DNA of 64,000 nucleotides from contig JABFXY010000114.1 of NCBI GenBank assembly GCA_013361525.1, positions 1-64,000 of the forward strand, given 5' to 3'. Below, piece by piece: positions 24,909 to 32,396 of this stretch. This DNA comes from Polyangiaceae bacterium (GTDB lineage Bacteria > Myxococcota_A > Polyangia > Polyangiales > Polyangiaceae). Below the pieces are notes generated by a model, which made no database searches, was not told the DNA's origin, and saw nothing but the letters and a program-made list of their open reading frames with translations. Each line of letters starts with the position of its first letter. Position 1 is the first letter of the stretch. The translations under genes were made by a program, and so were the position numbers.

Positions 24909-26249
24909 TCAAAGCCATCCCACTTGCATCATCACGAAGACGGTGTCGCCGATGAGGACGTCGCCGTTTTCGTCGGTCTGCGGCCCCTCCAGCAAATCCG
25001 TCAATCGATAGAGGAACGACACCTTCGCCGCGTGTTTGGCGATATAGGCGTTCGCGCCGAAGTCGAGGGTGCGCGTCTCGGTGTTGTCGACGACGTAGTC
25101 GTCCCCCTCGGTGCCGTCCGCCGAGCCGTTTACGTCGAACATCGAGAACCGCGTGACGATCTCGAGCTTCGGCAACGGTATCGGGATGGGCAGGACGTAG
25201 CCGATTTGTGCGCTCGCCGCATATCGCTCATAGCCTGCTGCGGATTCGGTGTCGTCGCGAAAGCCGTGGATGTATTCACCGCGCAGTGTGAGCCCGCGGA
25301 ACCAAAAGCGGACGTCGCCTTCGATGCGCTTTTCACCGGCGCCGACGTCGGCCGGGCCGAGCTCGTTCCCGAGGGCGCCGTTGTATCCCGCGCTGACGCC
25401 GGCGGTGAGCTGGGGTTTCGAGTCCTCGAGGTCCGACTCGGAGAGCTGCATCCGCCCGAGCGGCGCGACTTCGATGCGGCCTGCGTAGAGGAACTCACCG
25501 TCGAGGTTCACGCGCTGGCGAAAGCCACCTTCGCCGTTCGCCATCATCGCGGCGACTCGAAACCAAACCGGCCCTATCGGGAAGTCGCTCCGCAGCTGGA
25601 CACCCAGATCACGGCCAAATGCGAGCTTGCGGGTCGGCGACCCGACCGCGAATTGCAGCTTCGACTCCGATTGAAGCTCGGAGAGGCCGAAAGGAACCTT
25701 CAATTGCCCGACGTCGAGCGCGACGAGATCCTGGTCCCAGAACAGCGTCGCGTAGACGTCTCTTACCGCGAAGTTGCCGGAGGCGACGTCGAAGTCGAAC
25801 CGGAGCGCGGCGCCGAGCTTCTCGTAAAAGGTGTATTGTCCACGTCCGATGATGCGCGCGTTCTCGAAGACGAAGCCGTCCGAGTCGTCCGCGTTGAACG
25901 GCGTGTCGTTGACGAAGCGAAACCCCGGTTGCACATAACCGCCGAGCAACAAGGAGTCGGCGCCGAGGCGCAGCGCACGCAGAAAGCTCGGGATGCGCGG
26001 GTCGTCCGCGACCGGCAAAAACGCGTCGGACGGGAATTCGACGGGCTTTTGCGTTTCGGGCTGGGCCGGCGGCGGCGCGCCCGCTTCGGGCGGCGGCGGC
26101 GGAACCGCGGGTGGAGGAGGAACGAGCGGAGGAGGGGAGTGCTCCGTTGGTGGTGAGTCGTCGACTTGGGCATAGGCCGCCAAGGGCCATTGGCCAATCC
26201 ACGATAGGGTGGCACCGACGACGAGCGTGCGAAGGATCCGGTTCGACAC
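24909..26249 (-). CDS. Phosphate-selective porin O/P-family outer-membrane porin
   Basis: 446 residues from GTG 26249. A signal peptide (ILRTLVVGATLSWIGQWPLAAYAQ) is followed by a proline-rich stretch that may span the periplasm or bind peptidoglycan. The remaining 370 residues are a beta-barrel of OprO/OprP type: LGGYVQPGFRFVND, DGFVFENARIIGRGQYTFYEKLGAALRFDFD, RDVYATLFWDQDLVALDVGQLKVPFGLSEL, ending FVMMQVGWL with a hydrophobic C-terminus. A TTG at 26309 is less likely because the added residues precede the signal peptide. The LNS2 phosphatase lipoprotein follows. Anion specificity cannot be read from sequence alone. Confidence 0.85.
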   Translation of the reverse strand: MSNRILRTLVVGATLSWIGQWPLAAYAQVDDSPPTEHSPPPLVPPPPAVPPPPPEAGAPPPAQPETQKPVEFPSDAFLPVADDPRIPSFLRALRLGADSLLLGGYVQPGFRFVNDTPFNADDSDGFVFENARIIGRGQYTFYEKLGAALRFDFDVASGNFAVRDVYATLFWDQDLVALDVGQLKVPFGLSELQSESKLQFAVGSPTRKLAFGRDLGVQLRSDFPIGPVWFRVAAMMANGEGGFRQRVNLDGEFLYAGRIEVAPLGRMQLSESDLEDSKPQLTAGVSAGYNGALGNELGPADVGAGEKRIEGDVRFWFRGLTLRGEYIHGFRDDTESAAGYERYAASAQIGYVLPIPIPLPKLEIVTRFSMFDVNGSADGTEGDDYVVDNTETRTLDFGANAYIAKHAAKVSFLYRLTDLLEGPQTDENGDVLIGDTVFVMMQVGWL

Positions 26250-26431
26250 GAGCGCGCTTTCGTAGGGCCCGCGCGCACTGCGTGACAACGCTGTCCTGCG
26301 TTTTGGCAATAGATGTTGCGCGCGCGTTTCGGAGTCGACACAAAGAACCGCCCGCGCCGGCCAAGGGGGCGCTCGGGGGAACCATGCTGCGGCCTGTGCG
26401 CCCCGACTCGGCTCACGTACCCTCCGCGATC

Positions 26432-27826
26432 ATGGCTATCGCATCCAGGATGGGGATCGGCTCCGCGCTGCTCGCCGCGGCGCTGCTGGCTGCCTGTGAA
26501 GGCGGCGGTGAAGGGGGCGCAGGAGGGGAAGCCGCGGAAGGTGGTGGCCCGCCCGCGGGGTCGCCGACGTTCTACAAGGACGTTCTCCCGATCCTCCAGC
26601 AGTCGTGCCTGCACTGTCACAGCGAGGGACGCATCGGAGGCTTCTCGCTCGCGACGTACGACGAGGCGAAGACGCAAGCGGGCGTGGTGGCGGCAGTGAC
26701 GGCGGACGGCCGGATGCCGCCGTGGCATGCGATCGAGACGGATCTCTGCCAGCCGCCGTACGGTTTCGTCGGCGATCCACGCCTGTCGGACGAGGCAAAG
26801 GCCACGCTACGCGCGTGGGCCGACGCAGACGCGCCCGAGGGCGATCCTGCGGACGCGCCCCAGGGTTACGAGCCGCCGCCGGTGGATCTGCCGAACGCCG
26901 ATCTGGAGCTAGCGCCGAGCGAGCCGTCGATCGTCGAGGGCGATCATGATCAGTTCGTGTGTGTCGTGTACGACCCGCAGCTCACCCAAGACGTCTACGT
27001 CGACGGGGTGAACATCGCGCCCGGCAACGAGAGCGTCGCCCATCACGCGCTGGTCTTCCGCGTCGATCGCTCGACTGCCGACGAGCTCTCCGGCGGCAAC
27101 GAGCGCTTCGATTGTTTCGGCGGGCCGCCCGGCGATCTCATCCATGCATGGGCGCCCGGGATGCAACCGCTTCAGCTGCCCGCGACCGTCGGCATGCCGC
27201 TCAGCACCGATCAGGTGATCGTGGTGCAGATGCACTACCACCCGACCGGGACGTCGACGGAGGAGGACGCGTCGAAGATCCAGCTCCGGTACACCGAAGA
27301 GCCGAAGTGGGATTTCACGATTGCGCTGCCCGGAAACGCGACCGGCGCGCCGGAGCTCCTACCCGGGCCGAACGACGGGGCTTCGCCGCAGTTCCGAATT
27401 CCAGCGGGCGAGAAGGACCATGTCGAGGCGATGGCGATCGAAGTGCCGCAGCTGCCCATCGAGCTTCCCATCCTCGTCGTCGCGACCCACATGCACTACG
27501 TCGGCGTCGACGCTCGCTTCTGGGTCGAGCGGTCGAACCCCGGCCCGGGCGAGGCGGAGTCCGAGTGTTTCGTCCACACGCCGGCGTGGGACTTCAATTG
27601 GCAGCGCGGGTACATGTACAACGCGCCGATCGAGGACCTGCCGACGGTTTCGGGCGGCGACGTCCTGCGGCTCGAGTGTCACTACAACAACTCGATGTCG
27701 AACCCGTTCGTCGTGAAGGCTCTCGCCGACCAGGGCAAGGCCGCGCCCGAGGACGTCGTCCTCGGCGAGCAGACCCTCGACGAGATGTGCCTCGGAGCGA
27801 TTGGCTTCCTCGTTCCTCATCAATAA
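26432..27826 (+). CDS. Cytochrome c / copper type II monooxygenase (PHM-like) lipoprotein
   Basis: 464 residues. Lipoprotein signal MGIGSALLAAALLAAC with a Gly-rich tether. Residues about 45-145 form a cytochrome c-type domain with one haem site, CLHCH, in PILQQSCLHCHSEGRIGGF. The rest is a two-domain PHM/DBH-like fold: copper-H candidates in VAHHALVFRVD and VVQMHYHPTG, copper-M candidates in VATHMHYVG, plus paired cysteines (RFDCFGG, ECHYNNSMSNP, LDEMCLG). Such enzymes use ascorbate or another one-electron donor and O2; here the fused haem may deliver electrons. Secreted and lipid-anchored; substrate unknown. The ATG lies directly before the signal peptide; the upstream open frame is not protein-like. 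Confidence 0.83.
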   Translation: MAIASRMGIGSALLAAALLAACEGGGEGGAGGEAAEGGGPPAGSPTFYKDVLPILQQSCLHCHSEGRIGGFSLATYDEAKTQAGVVAAVTADGRMPPWHAIETDLCQPPYGFVGDPRLSDEAKATLRAWADADAPEGDPADAPQGYEPPPVDLPNADLELAPSEPSIVEGDHDQFVCVVYDPQLTQDVYVDGVNIAPGNESVAHHALVFRVDRSTADELSGGNERFDCFGGPPGDLIHAWAPGMQPLQLPATVGMPLSTDQVIVVQMHYHPTGTSTEEDASKIQLRYTEEPKWDFTIALPGNATGAPELLPGPNDGASPQFRIPAGEKDHVEAMAIEVPQLPIELPILVVATHMHYVGVDARFWVERSNPGPGEAESECFVHTPAWDFNWQRGYMYNAPIEDLPTVSGGDVLRLECHYNNSMSNPFVVKALADQGKAAPEDVVLGEQTLDEMCLGAIGFLVPHQ

Positions 27827-27871
27827 AGCGAAAGCTTGACTCCGGAGCTTCGTCATAGGCGAGGAGCGCGC

Positions 27872-28468
27872 ATGCGTGCTCCTCGCCTGGGTTTCGTCGT
27901 CCTGTTCGCCGTCGCCTGCACCGGAGGGTCGCCCTCGTCGGAGTCGCCTGCGAGCTCGAGCCCGCCGCCGCCCGCGACCTCGGTCGCGGCTGCAACCGTG
28001 GCGACAACGGCTGCTCCCGCGCCGAGCGAAGCTGCGCCCGCTGCGTCGTCGGCGCCTGTCGCGTCTGCGTCTGCGTCCGCTGCGCCGAGCGCCGATGTGT
28101 CGTCCGAGCCGCTGCCTGCGGTGACGGTGAAGAACATCGGCATCCACATCGGCGGAGGCCCAACCGACGAAGAGGGGATGCGTCGCACGAAGGGGCCGAT
28201 CCGCCGCAGCGTCGAGCCGCACTTCGATGCGTTCAAGCGCTGCTTCGCGAAGGCCGACGATCAAAAGAAGGGCGGCGACGTCAGCGTCGATTTGAAGATC
28301 GACAAAGCGGGCGGCAAAGCGAACCTCACGAAATACCGAAGCGCCATCAAAGGCGAAGGCTTCGAGGCGTGCGTGAAGGCCGCGTACGACGCGATCGAGT
28401 TCGAGAAGCCCGCCGACGGTACGACGATGGTGAGCTACTCGCTGCGGTTCACGCCGGAGAAAAAGTAG
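27872..28468 (+). CDS. AgmX/PglI C-terminal-domain lipoprotein
   Basis: 198 residues. The signal MRAPRLGFVVLFAVAC has a lipobox, then a long Ser/Ala/Pro linker. The C-terminal 100 residues match the AgmX/PglI C-terminal domain pattern: SVEPHFDAFKRCFAKA, then GGDVSVDLKIDKAGGKA, FEACVKAAYDAIEFEKPADG and VSYSLRF, with two conserved cysteines. The domain recurs in myxobacterial motility and envelope proteins; its biochemical role is unclear. AGGAG stands before ATG 27872. It ends just before a strong AT-rich inverted repeat. Confidence 0.8.
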   Translation: MRAPRLGFVVLFAVACTGGSPSSESPASSSPPPPATSVAAATVATTAAPAPSEAAPAASSAPVASASASAAPSADVSSEPLPAVTVKNIGIHIGGGPTDEEGMRRTKGPIRRSVEPHFDAFKRCFAKADDQKKGGDVSVDLKIDKAGGKANLTKYRSAIKGEGFEACVKAAYDAIEFEKPADGTTMVSYSLRFTPEKK

Positions 28469-28521
28469 GGCGACGTTTCGCCCTCCGAGTGCGAGCGTCG
28501 CGGCATGGTTTCTCTTCGCGT

Positions 28522-28562
28522 CAAAAGCGTATGGTAAATATATCGTTTACCATACGCTTTTG
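28522..28562. terminator. Perfect 17-bp inverted repeat, likely bidirectional terminator
   Basis: CAAAAGCGTATGGTAAA (28522-28538) and TTTACCATACGCTTTTG (28546-28562) are exact reverse complements around a 7-base loop. It lies between two convergent genes (ends 28468 and 28645), and the A-run and T-run flank the stem so it would work in both directions. Its AT-richness stands out from the surrounding GC-rich DNA, so an operator or foreign origin is also possible. Confidence 0.75.
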
Positions 28563-28644
28563 GTGACGGGAGAAGCCCAAACCCGCGCTGCCCCGGGCCC
28601 CGTTACCGCTCGGGTCGCCGCGCCCACGCTTCGGAAGCGTCGAG

Positions 28645-30189
28645 TCAGAACCCGAACGCGTCGGCTTCGGCGGCGTTCCGCTTCATCTGGGCTTTGGGCT
28701 TCGCCGGCGCGGGCGCGGGTTGCCCGGCGGGCGGGGCGGGTGCGGCAGCATCCGGCGGCGGCGGCGTCGCGAAGTTGTCGATGGAGCGGCTGATCTCCTG
28801 CTCCTGCTTGTCGAAGCTCTTGTTGATGTCGCCCGCGCGCGCAGCCGGCGCGTTGGTCGCAGCCGAGCGCGATGCGGAGAGCTTGGTCTTCTGATCCTCG
28901 AGGCGTTTGCGCGCTTCGTCGGCCTTTCCGACCGAGAACAGATTGTTGGCTTCGCGGAGAGCGGTTGCCGTCTCGCTGCGTTGCAGGCGGTCGAGGACGA
29001 TCGCGTCGATCGGCGTGAGCGCGTCCTTGTCGTCGACCAGTAGAGCGGCGAGCTTGCCGCTCGACGTCGCGTCCTTCTCGGCGCCGAGATCACGGTAGGT
29101 GAGGCGCACGTTGGCGACCGAGAGCGAGCCAGGTTTGCCCTTGGGGATGCGCACCTTGGCGAGGACCGTCTTCACTTCGCCTTTCGCGAACGTGCCGAGC
29201 GGGACGCTGAGGCGCGACCCAGCGCGCGAGAACTGCCGATCGAACACCCGAACGAGCTCAACCCCCGGCGCAAGCTCGATCTCGGCGACCGTGTTGCTCG
29301 CGACGCTGGCGCCGACGCTCGCGGCTTCCTGCTCGAAGACGCGGACCAGATCCACGTCGTTCTCGACGAAGTAATGGCGGCCGTTCGAGCTCGTCGCGAG
29401 CGCGCTCAGGACCTTCTCGTCGAAGTCGACGTCCACGCCGATGGCCGCGATGTTCACGCCCTGCGAGAGCGCGCGCTGGCCGAGGCCTTTGAAGCCGGGA
29501 ACGTCACGGATACCGTTGTTCGCGGCGCCGTCGGACAGAAGAATCATCCGCTGCACCATCGTGTTGTTGCCGGCGGTCGCGGTGCGCAGATCGGCGAGGC
29601 CGTCCTCGATGCCGCACGAGACGCAGGTGTCGCCGCCGAGCTGGATGTTGCGGATGGATTGGATGACGTTCTGCCGCGTCGACGGGTTGACGACGGTGAG
29701 CGGCACGACCTTCTCGCTGCGGGTGTCGAACGCCACGACCGACACGCTGTCGCCGTCGCGCAGCTGTTGGACCGCCGTCACGGCTGCTTGGATCGCGTTG
29801 GAGAAGCGCGTGCCCCGCATCGAACCGGACTTGTCGATGACGAGGGAGAGGGCCGCGACCGGCGGCGTGCCGCCTGCCTTCTCGTCGCCGCGCAGCTCGA
29901 GCATCACGTATGTCTCGTCCGGCGCAGCGGCGAGGAGCGAGGAGTGACCGAGGCGCGCATCGAGGAGAACGGGGCCGTTCGACACGGAGAACGTCGCGCC
30001 TTCGGTCGTCGCGTTGCCGCCGTCGGTGCTCCCTTGCCGGTTGTCGTCGTCGGTGTCGTCGGTGTCGCTCGACGCCGTCGGGCGCTCTTTCGTCGCGCCG
30101 AACCCACCGGCCGGCGTGATGGCGAAGACGGCTCCGCCGACGAGGAGCATCCCGAGGGCCGACAACATTCCGACGTGCGTAGACTTCAT
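28645..30189 (-). CDS. von Willebrand factor A domain protein, last gene of the redox-kinase operon
   Basis: 514 residues. One N-terminal hydrophobic helix (GMLSALGMLLVGGAVFAI) acts as a signal peptide or anchor. A Ser/Asp-rich linker leads to a VWA domain (about 125-300) with a complete MIDAS site: SLVIDKSGSMRG, the threonine/cysteine segment GGDTCVSCGIEDGL, and ILLSDGAANNG. A VIT/BatA-like beta domain follows (AEIELAPGVELVRVFDRQFSR), then a helical region and a Pro/Ala tail. VWA proteins mostly mediate metal-dependent protein contacts in complex assembly. The ATG overlaps the preceding stop (ATGA) and has an AAGGAAG site. ATG 30189 was chosen over an upstream open frame on this basis. Confidence 0.88.
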   Translation of the reverse strand: MKSTHVGMLSALGMLLVGGAVFAITPAGGFGATKERPTASSDTDDTDDDNRQGSTDGGNATTEGATFSVSNGPVLLDARLGHSSLLAAAPDETYVMLELRGDEKAGGTPPVAALSLVIDKSGSMRGTRFSNAIQAAVTAVQQLRDGDSVSVVAFDTRSEKVVPLTVVNPSTRQNVIQSIRNIQLGGDTCVSCGIEDGLADLRTATAGNNTMVQRMILLSDGAANNGIRDVPGFKGLGQRALSQGVNIAAIGVDVDFDEKVLSALATSSNGRHYFVENDVDLVRVFEQEAASVGASVASNTVAEIELAPGVELVRVFDRQFSRAGSRLSVPLGTFAKGEVKTVLAKVRIPKGKPGSLSVANVRLTYRDLGAEKDATSSGKLAALLVDDKDALTPIDAIVLDRLQRSETATALREANNLFSVGKADEARKRLEDQKTKLSASRSAATNAPAARAGDINKSFDKQEQEISRSIDNFATPPPPDAAAPAPPAGQPAPAPAKPKAQMKRNAAEADAFGF

Positions 30190-32396
30190 CTTCCTTCTCC
30201 GATGACGGGCGCGTTCCGCTCGCCCCCCAGGCGACCTACACCGGCTCGTTGAAGCGTGTCCCAAGGTGGGATGCTCCCGATGAGCACCAACAGGTGATCG
30301 AACGAGAGCTGCTCGCCGGGACCCCCGGCCTTCGCGTCGCGCAACAAGAGCCAGCCGACGTGGACCTCCGCGATTTCCGTGCTGAAGCGGACGTCGAGGC
30401 GCTTGGCCTTACGCAGACGTTCGACCTCGGCGATGTTTCGCGGCTGCCCACGCGCATAAGTACCGGCTCGCGCGACAATTGTGACCGAAGTTCTCGGCTG
30501 GTGCGCGAGCGCGATCGCCGCCTCCATCGCGCTGTCGCCCAAGCCTGCGACGATCACCCGGCGACCCTCGAGGCTCTTCGCGTCGGCGAGGTGATAATGC
30601 ACCATCTTTTCCGCGTCTTCGGGGATGGGGGCGGGGAGTCGGCGTGGGCTGCCACGTTGACCTATCGCGAGGATGACGCTCCGCGCGATGACCTCGCGCG
30701 GGTGCTCTTCGTCCTCGACCGCGCGCACGACGAAGAGGCCGTCGGGGCGGCGTTCGATGCCCGCCATACGCGTGCGCTCGAGGACGCGCAGCGACCTCTG
30801 GCGCACGATGCGCATCCACTGGAGCAAGAGCTCCTCCTTCGTCGACTCTTTCAGCCAAAGCGCGCCGAGCGTCGGGACCTCGAGCGGCTGATCGAAGACG
30901 AGCTTGCCGCGCGGGAAGTTCTGAATGCTCTGCGCGACACCGCCTTGCTCGAGCAGGACGGTGTCGGCGCCGAGCTCGTGCAGGCGCAGACCGGCGCTGA
31001 TGCCTGCGGGGCCGGCGCCGATGATGCAGACGTCGAGCGCCTCGGGGCTCTTCGGGCGCATCGGCAGGCTCGCGTGCGCGGCTTCGGCGGCGCGGCTTCC
31101 CTGCGCGATCGCGTTCTTGATGAGCGGCATGCCCGTCACGTCGCCCGCGAGGAACAAGCCGGGGACGTCGAGGCTCTCGAGCGAAGGACCGATCCGCGGG
31201 CGCTCCAGCGTCGTGCCTTCCTCCGCGACGATGAGCGAACCGTTCGGGCAACGCTGCTCGCACAGGACGAGGCCGCAGCAAGCATCGGGGCGCGCCACGA
31301 CCGCGACGTAGCGCTCGACGTCGAGCACGCCGTAGGGGCACGCGTCGACACAGGCGTAGCAGCCGAGGCAGGTCGAGGTGTCGATGATCGGCAGGCGCTT
31401 CTTGTCGCTGGGCGTGACGGCCGGCGCAGCCTTCGCGCGGGCGTTCTTCGAGCGGCGGCGCGCGAGGACCTGCACGCCGGTCGTCCCGGCGTAGCCGACC
31501 ACCGCGAGCCCAGCCGCTGCGCCGAACCAACCGAGCGAGCTCGTCGACGAGCCCTTGTCGAGCACGGGCGCGCGGCTCGCGACCTCGCGCGCGGCTTCCC
31601 ACGCGAAGCTCCGATCCTCGAAGTGTTGATCCGAGCAGACGCCTTCGCCTCGCTTCGGCGCGTTCGCGCCCTTGGTGGAGCCGCGGTTCGGGCCTGCCGC
31701 GATCGAAGGTGAGGGCGGGAGCGCGACGCGATGTTCGTCGAAGCAGACGGTCGGCTCGAGATCGCCGCCGCCCGCGTGGCTTCTGCAGCGCGCGAGCGGA
31801 TCGTCGGGCTTCGTCGTGTGGCAGCCCGTGCAAACCTTGAGCGGGATCGTCGGAACGAGCACGGTCCGGCCCGCGTGGAACGAGACCTCGGGCACCTCGC
31901 GCTCTGCCCACGTGGAGTATCGAACGCTGGGGCCGTCGTCGGAGAAGCGAACGCCGCTCTGCGGACCGTGGATCGTGTGGCAGGTGGTGCAGCCGAGCTT
32001 GCCTTGTTCCGCGAGCGCGCGGTGCGGCTCGCGCGTCGAGGCGTGGTCACCGTGGCAGGTCGTGCACGCGCCCTTGGCCTTCTTCGTGAAGGTCGTGGTG
32101 CCTTGCTCCGCGGTGCCGTGACACTTCGTGCAGGAGAGCTTCGCCTTCACGTGAGGGGGCGTGAGCGGGCCCGGCCCGGCGCCCGAATACGTCGGTGCGT
32201 CGCCGACCGTGAACGCGAGCGCGAGGCCGGCGGCCCCGAAGGCCGCCGCGATGTACGCGGGGCGCACGCGGCGGACGTCGCTCGTCTCGGCGGCGTCGGT
32301 CGCGGGCTGCTTCGGCCTCGGTGGACCGCCGGCGTTGCCCTGGCCGGCAGGTTGGGGCGCGACGAACAGCGTCTTGTGGACGCGCGGGCCGCTCAC
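30186..32396 (-). CDS. Tetrahaem cytochrome c / ferredoxin / flavoprotein transmembrane fusion
   Basis: 736 residues. Helix TM1 (about 47-64) leads to a periplasmic domain with four haem c sites: CTKCH 89, CTTCH 111, CTTCH 136 and CTGCH 189. TM2 (about 288-311) ends in RRRSKNARAK, placing the remainder in the cytosol. A ferredoxin domain has CLGCYACVDACP (343-354) and a second cysteine group CCGLVLCEQRCP (373-384). A thioredoxin-reductase-like flavoprotein follows, with FAD site GAGPAGISAG (460) and NAD(P)H site GLGDSAMEAA (618). The usual C-terminal motif GLFLAGDVTG...IAQG comes first (about 413-433), so the flavoprotein looks circularly permuted. GTG 32396 overlaps the upstream stop (GTGA). 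Likely carries electrons between NAD(P)H and periplasmic haems. Confidence 0.88.
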   Translation of the reverse strand: MSGPRVHKTLFVAPQPAGQGNAGGPPRPKQPATDAAETSDVRRVRPAYIAAAFGAAGLALAFTVGDAPTYSGAGPGPLTPPHVKAKLSCTKCHGTAEQGTTTFTKKAKGACTTCHGDHASTREPHRALAEQGKLGCTTCHTIHGPQSGVRFSDDGPSVRYSTWAEREVPEVSFHAGRTVLVPTIPLKVCTGCHTTKPDDPLARCRSHAGGGDLEPTVCFDEHRVALPPSPSIAAGPNRGSTKGANAPKRGEGVCSDQHFEDRSFAWEAAREVASRAPVLDKGSSTSSLGWFGAAAGLAVVGYAGTTGVQVLARRRSKNARAKAAPAVTPSDKKRLPIIDTSTCLGCYACVDACPYGVLDVERYVAVVARPDACCGLVLCEQRCPNGSLIVAEEGTTLERPRIGPSLESLDVPGLFLAGDVTGMPLIKNAIAQGSRAAEAAHASLPMRPKSPEALDVCIIGAGPAGISAGLRLHELGADTVLLEQGGVAQSIQNFPRGKLVFDQPLEVPTLGALWLKESTKEELLLQWMRIVRQRSLRVLERTRMAGIERRPDGLFVVRAVEDEEHPREVIARSVILAIGQRGSPRRLPAPIPEDAEKMVHYHLADAKSLEGRRVIVAGLGDSAMEAAIALAHQPRTSVTIVARAGTYARGQPRNIAEVERLRKAKRLDVRFSTEIAEVHVGWLLLRDAKAGGPGEQLSFDHLLVLIGSIPPWDTLQRAGVGRLGGERNAPVIGEGR

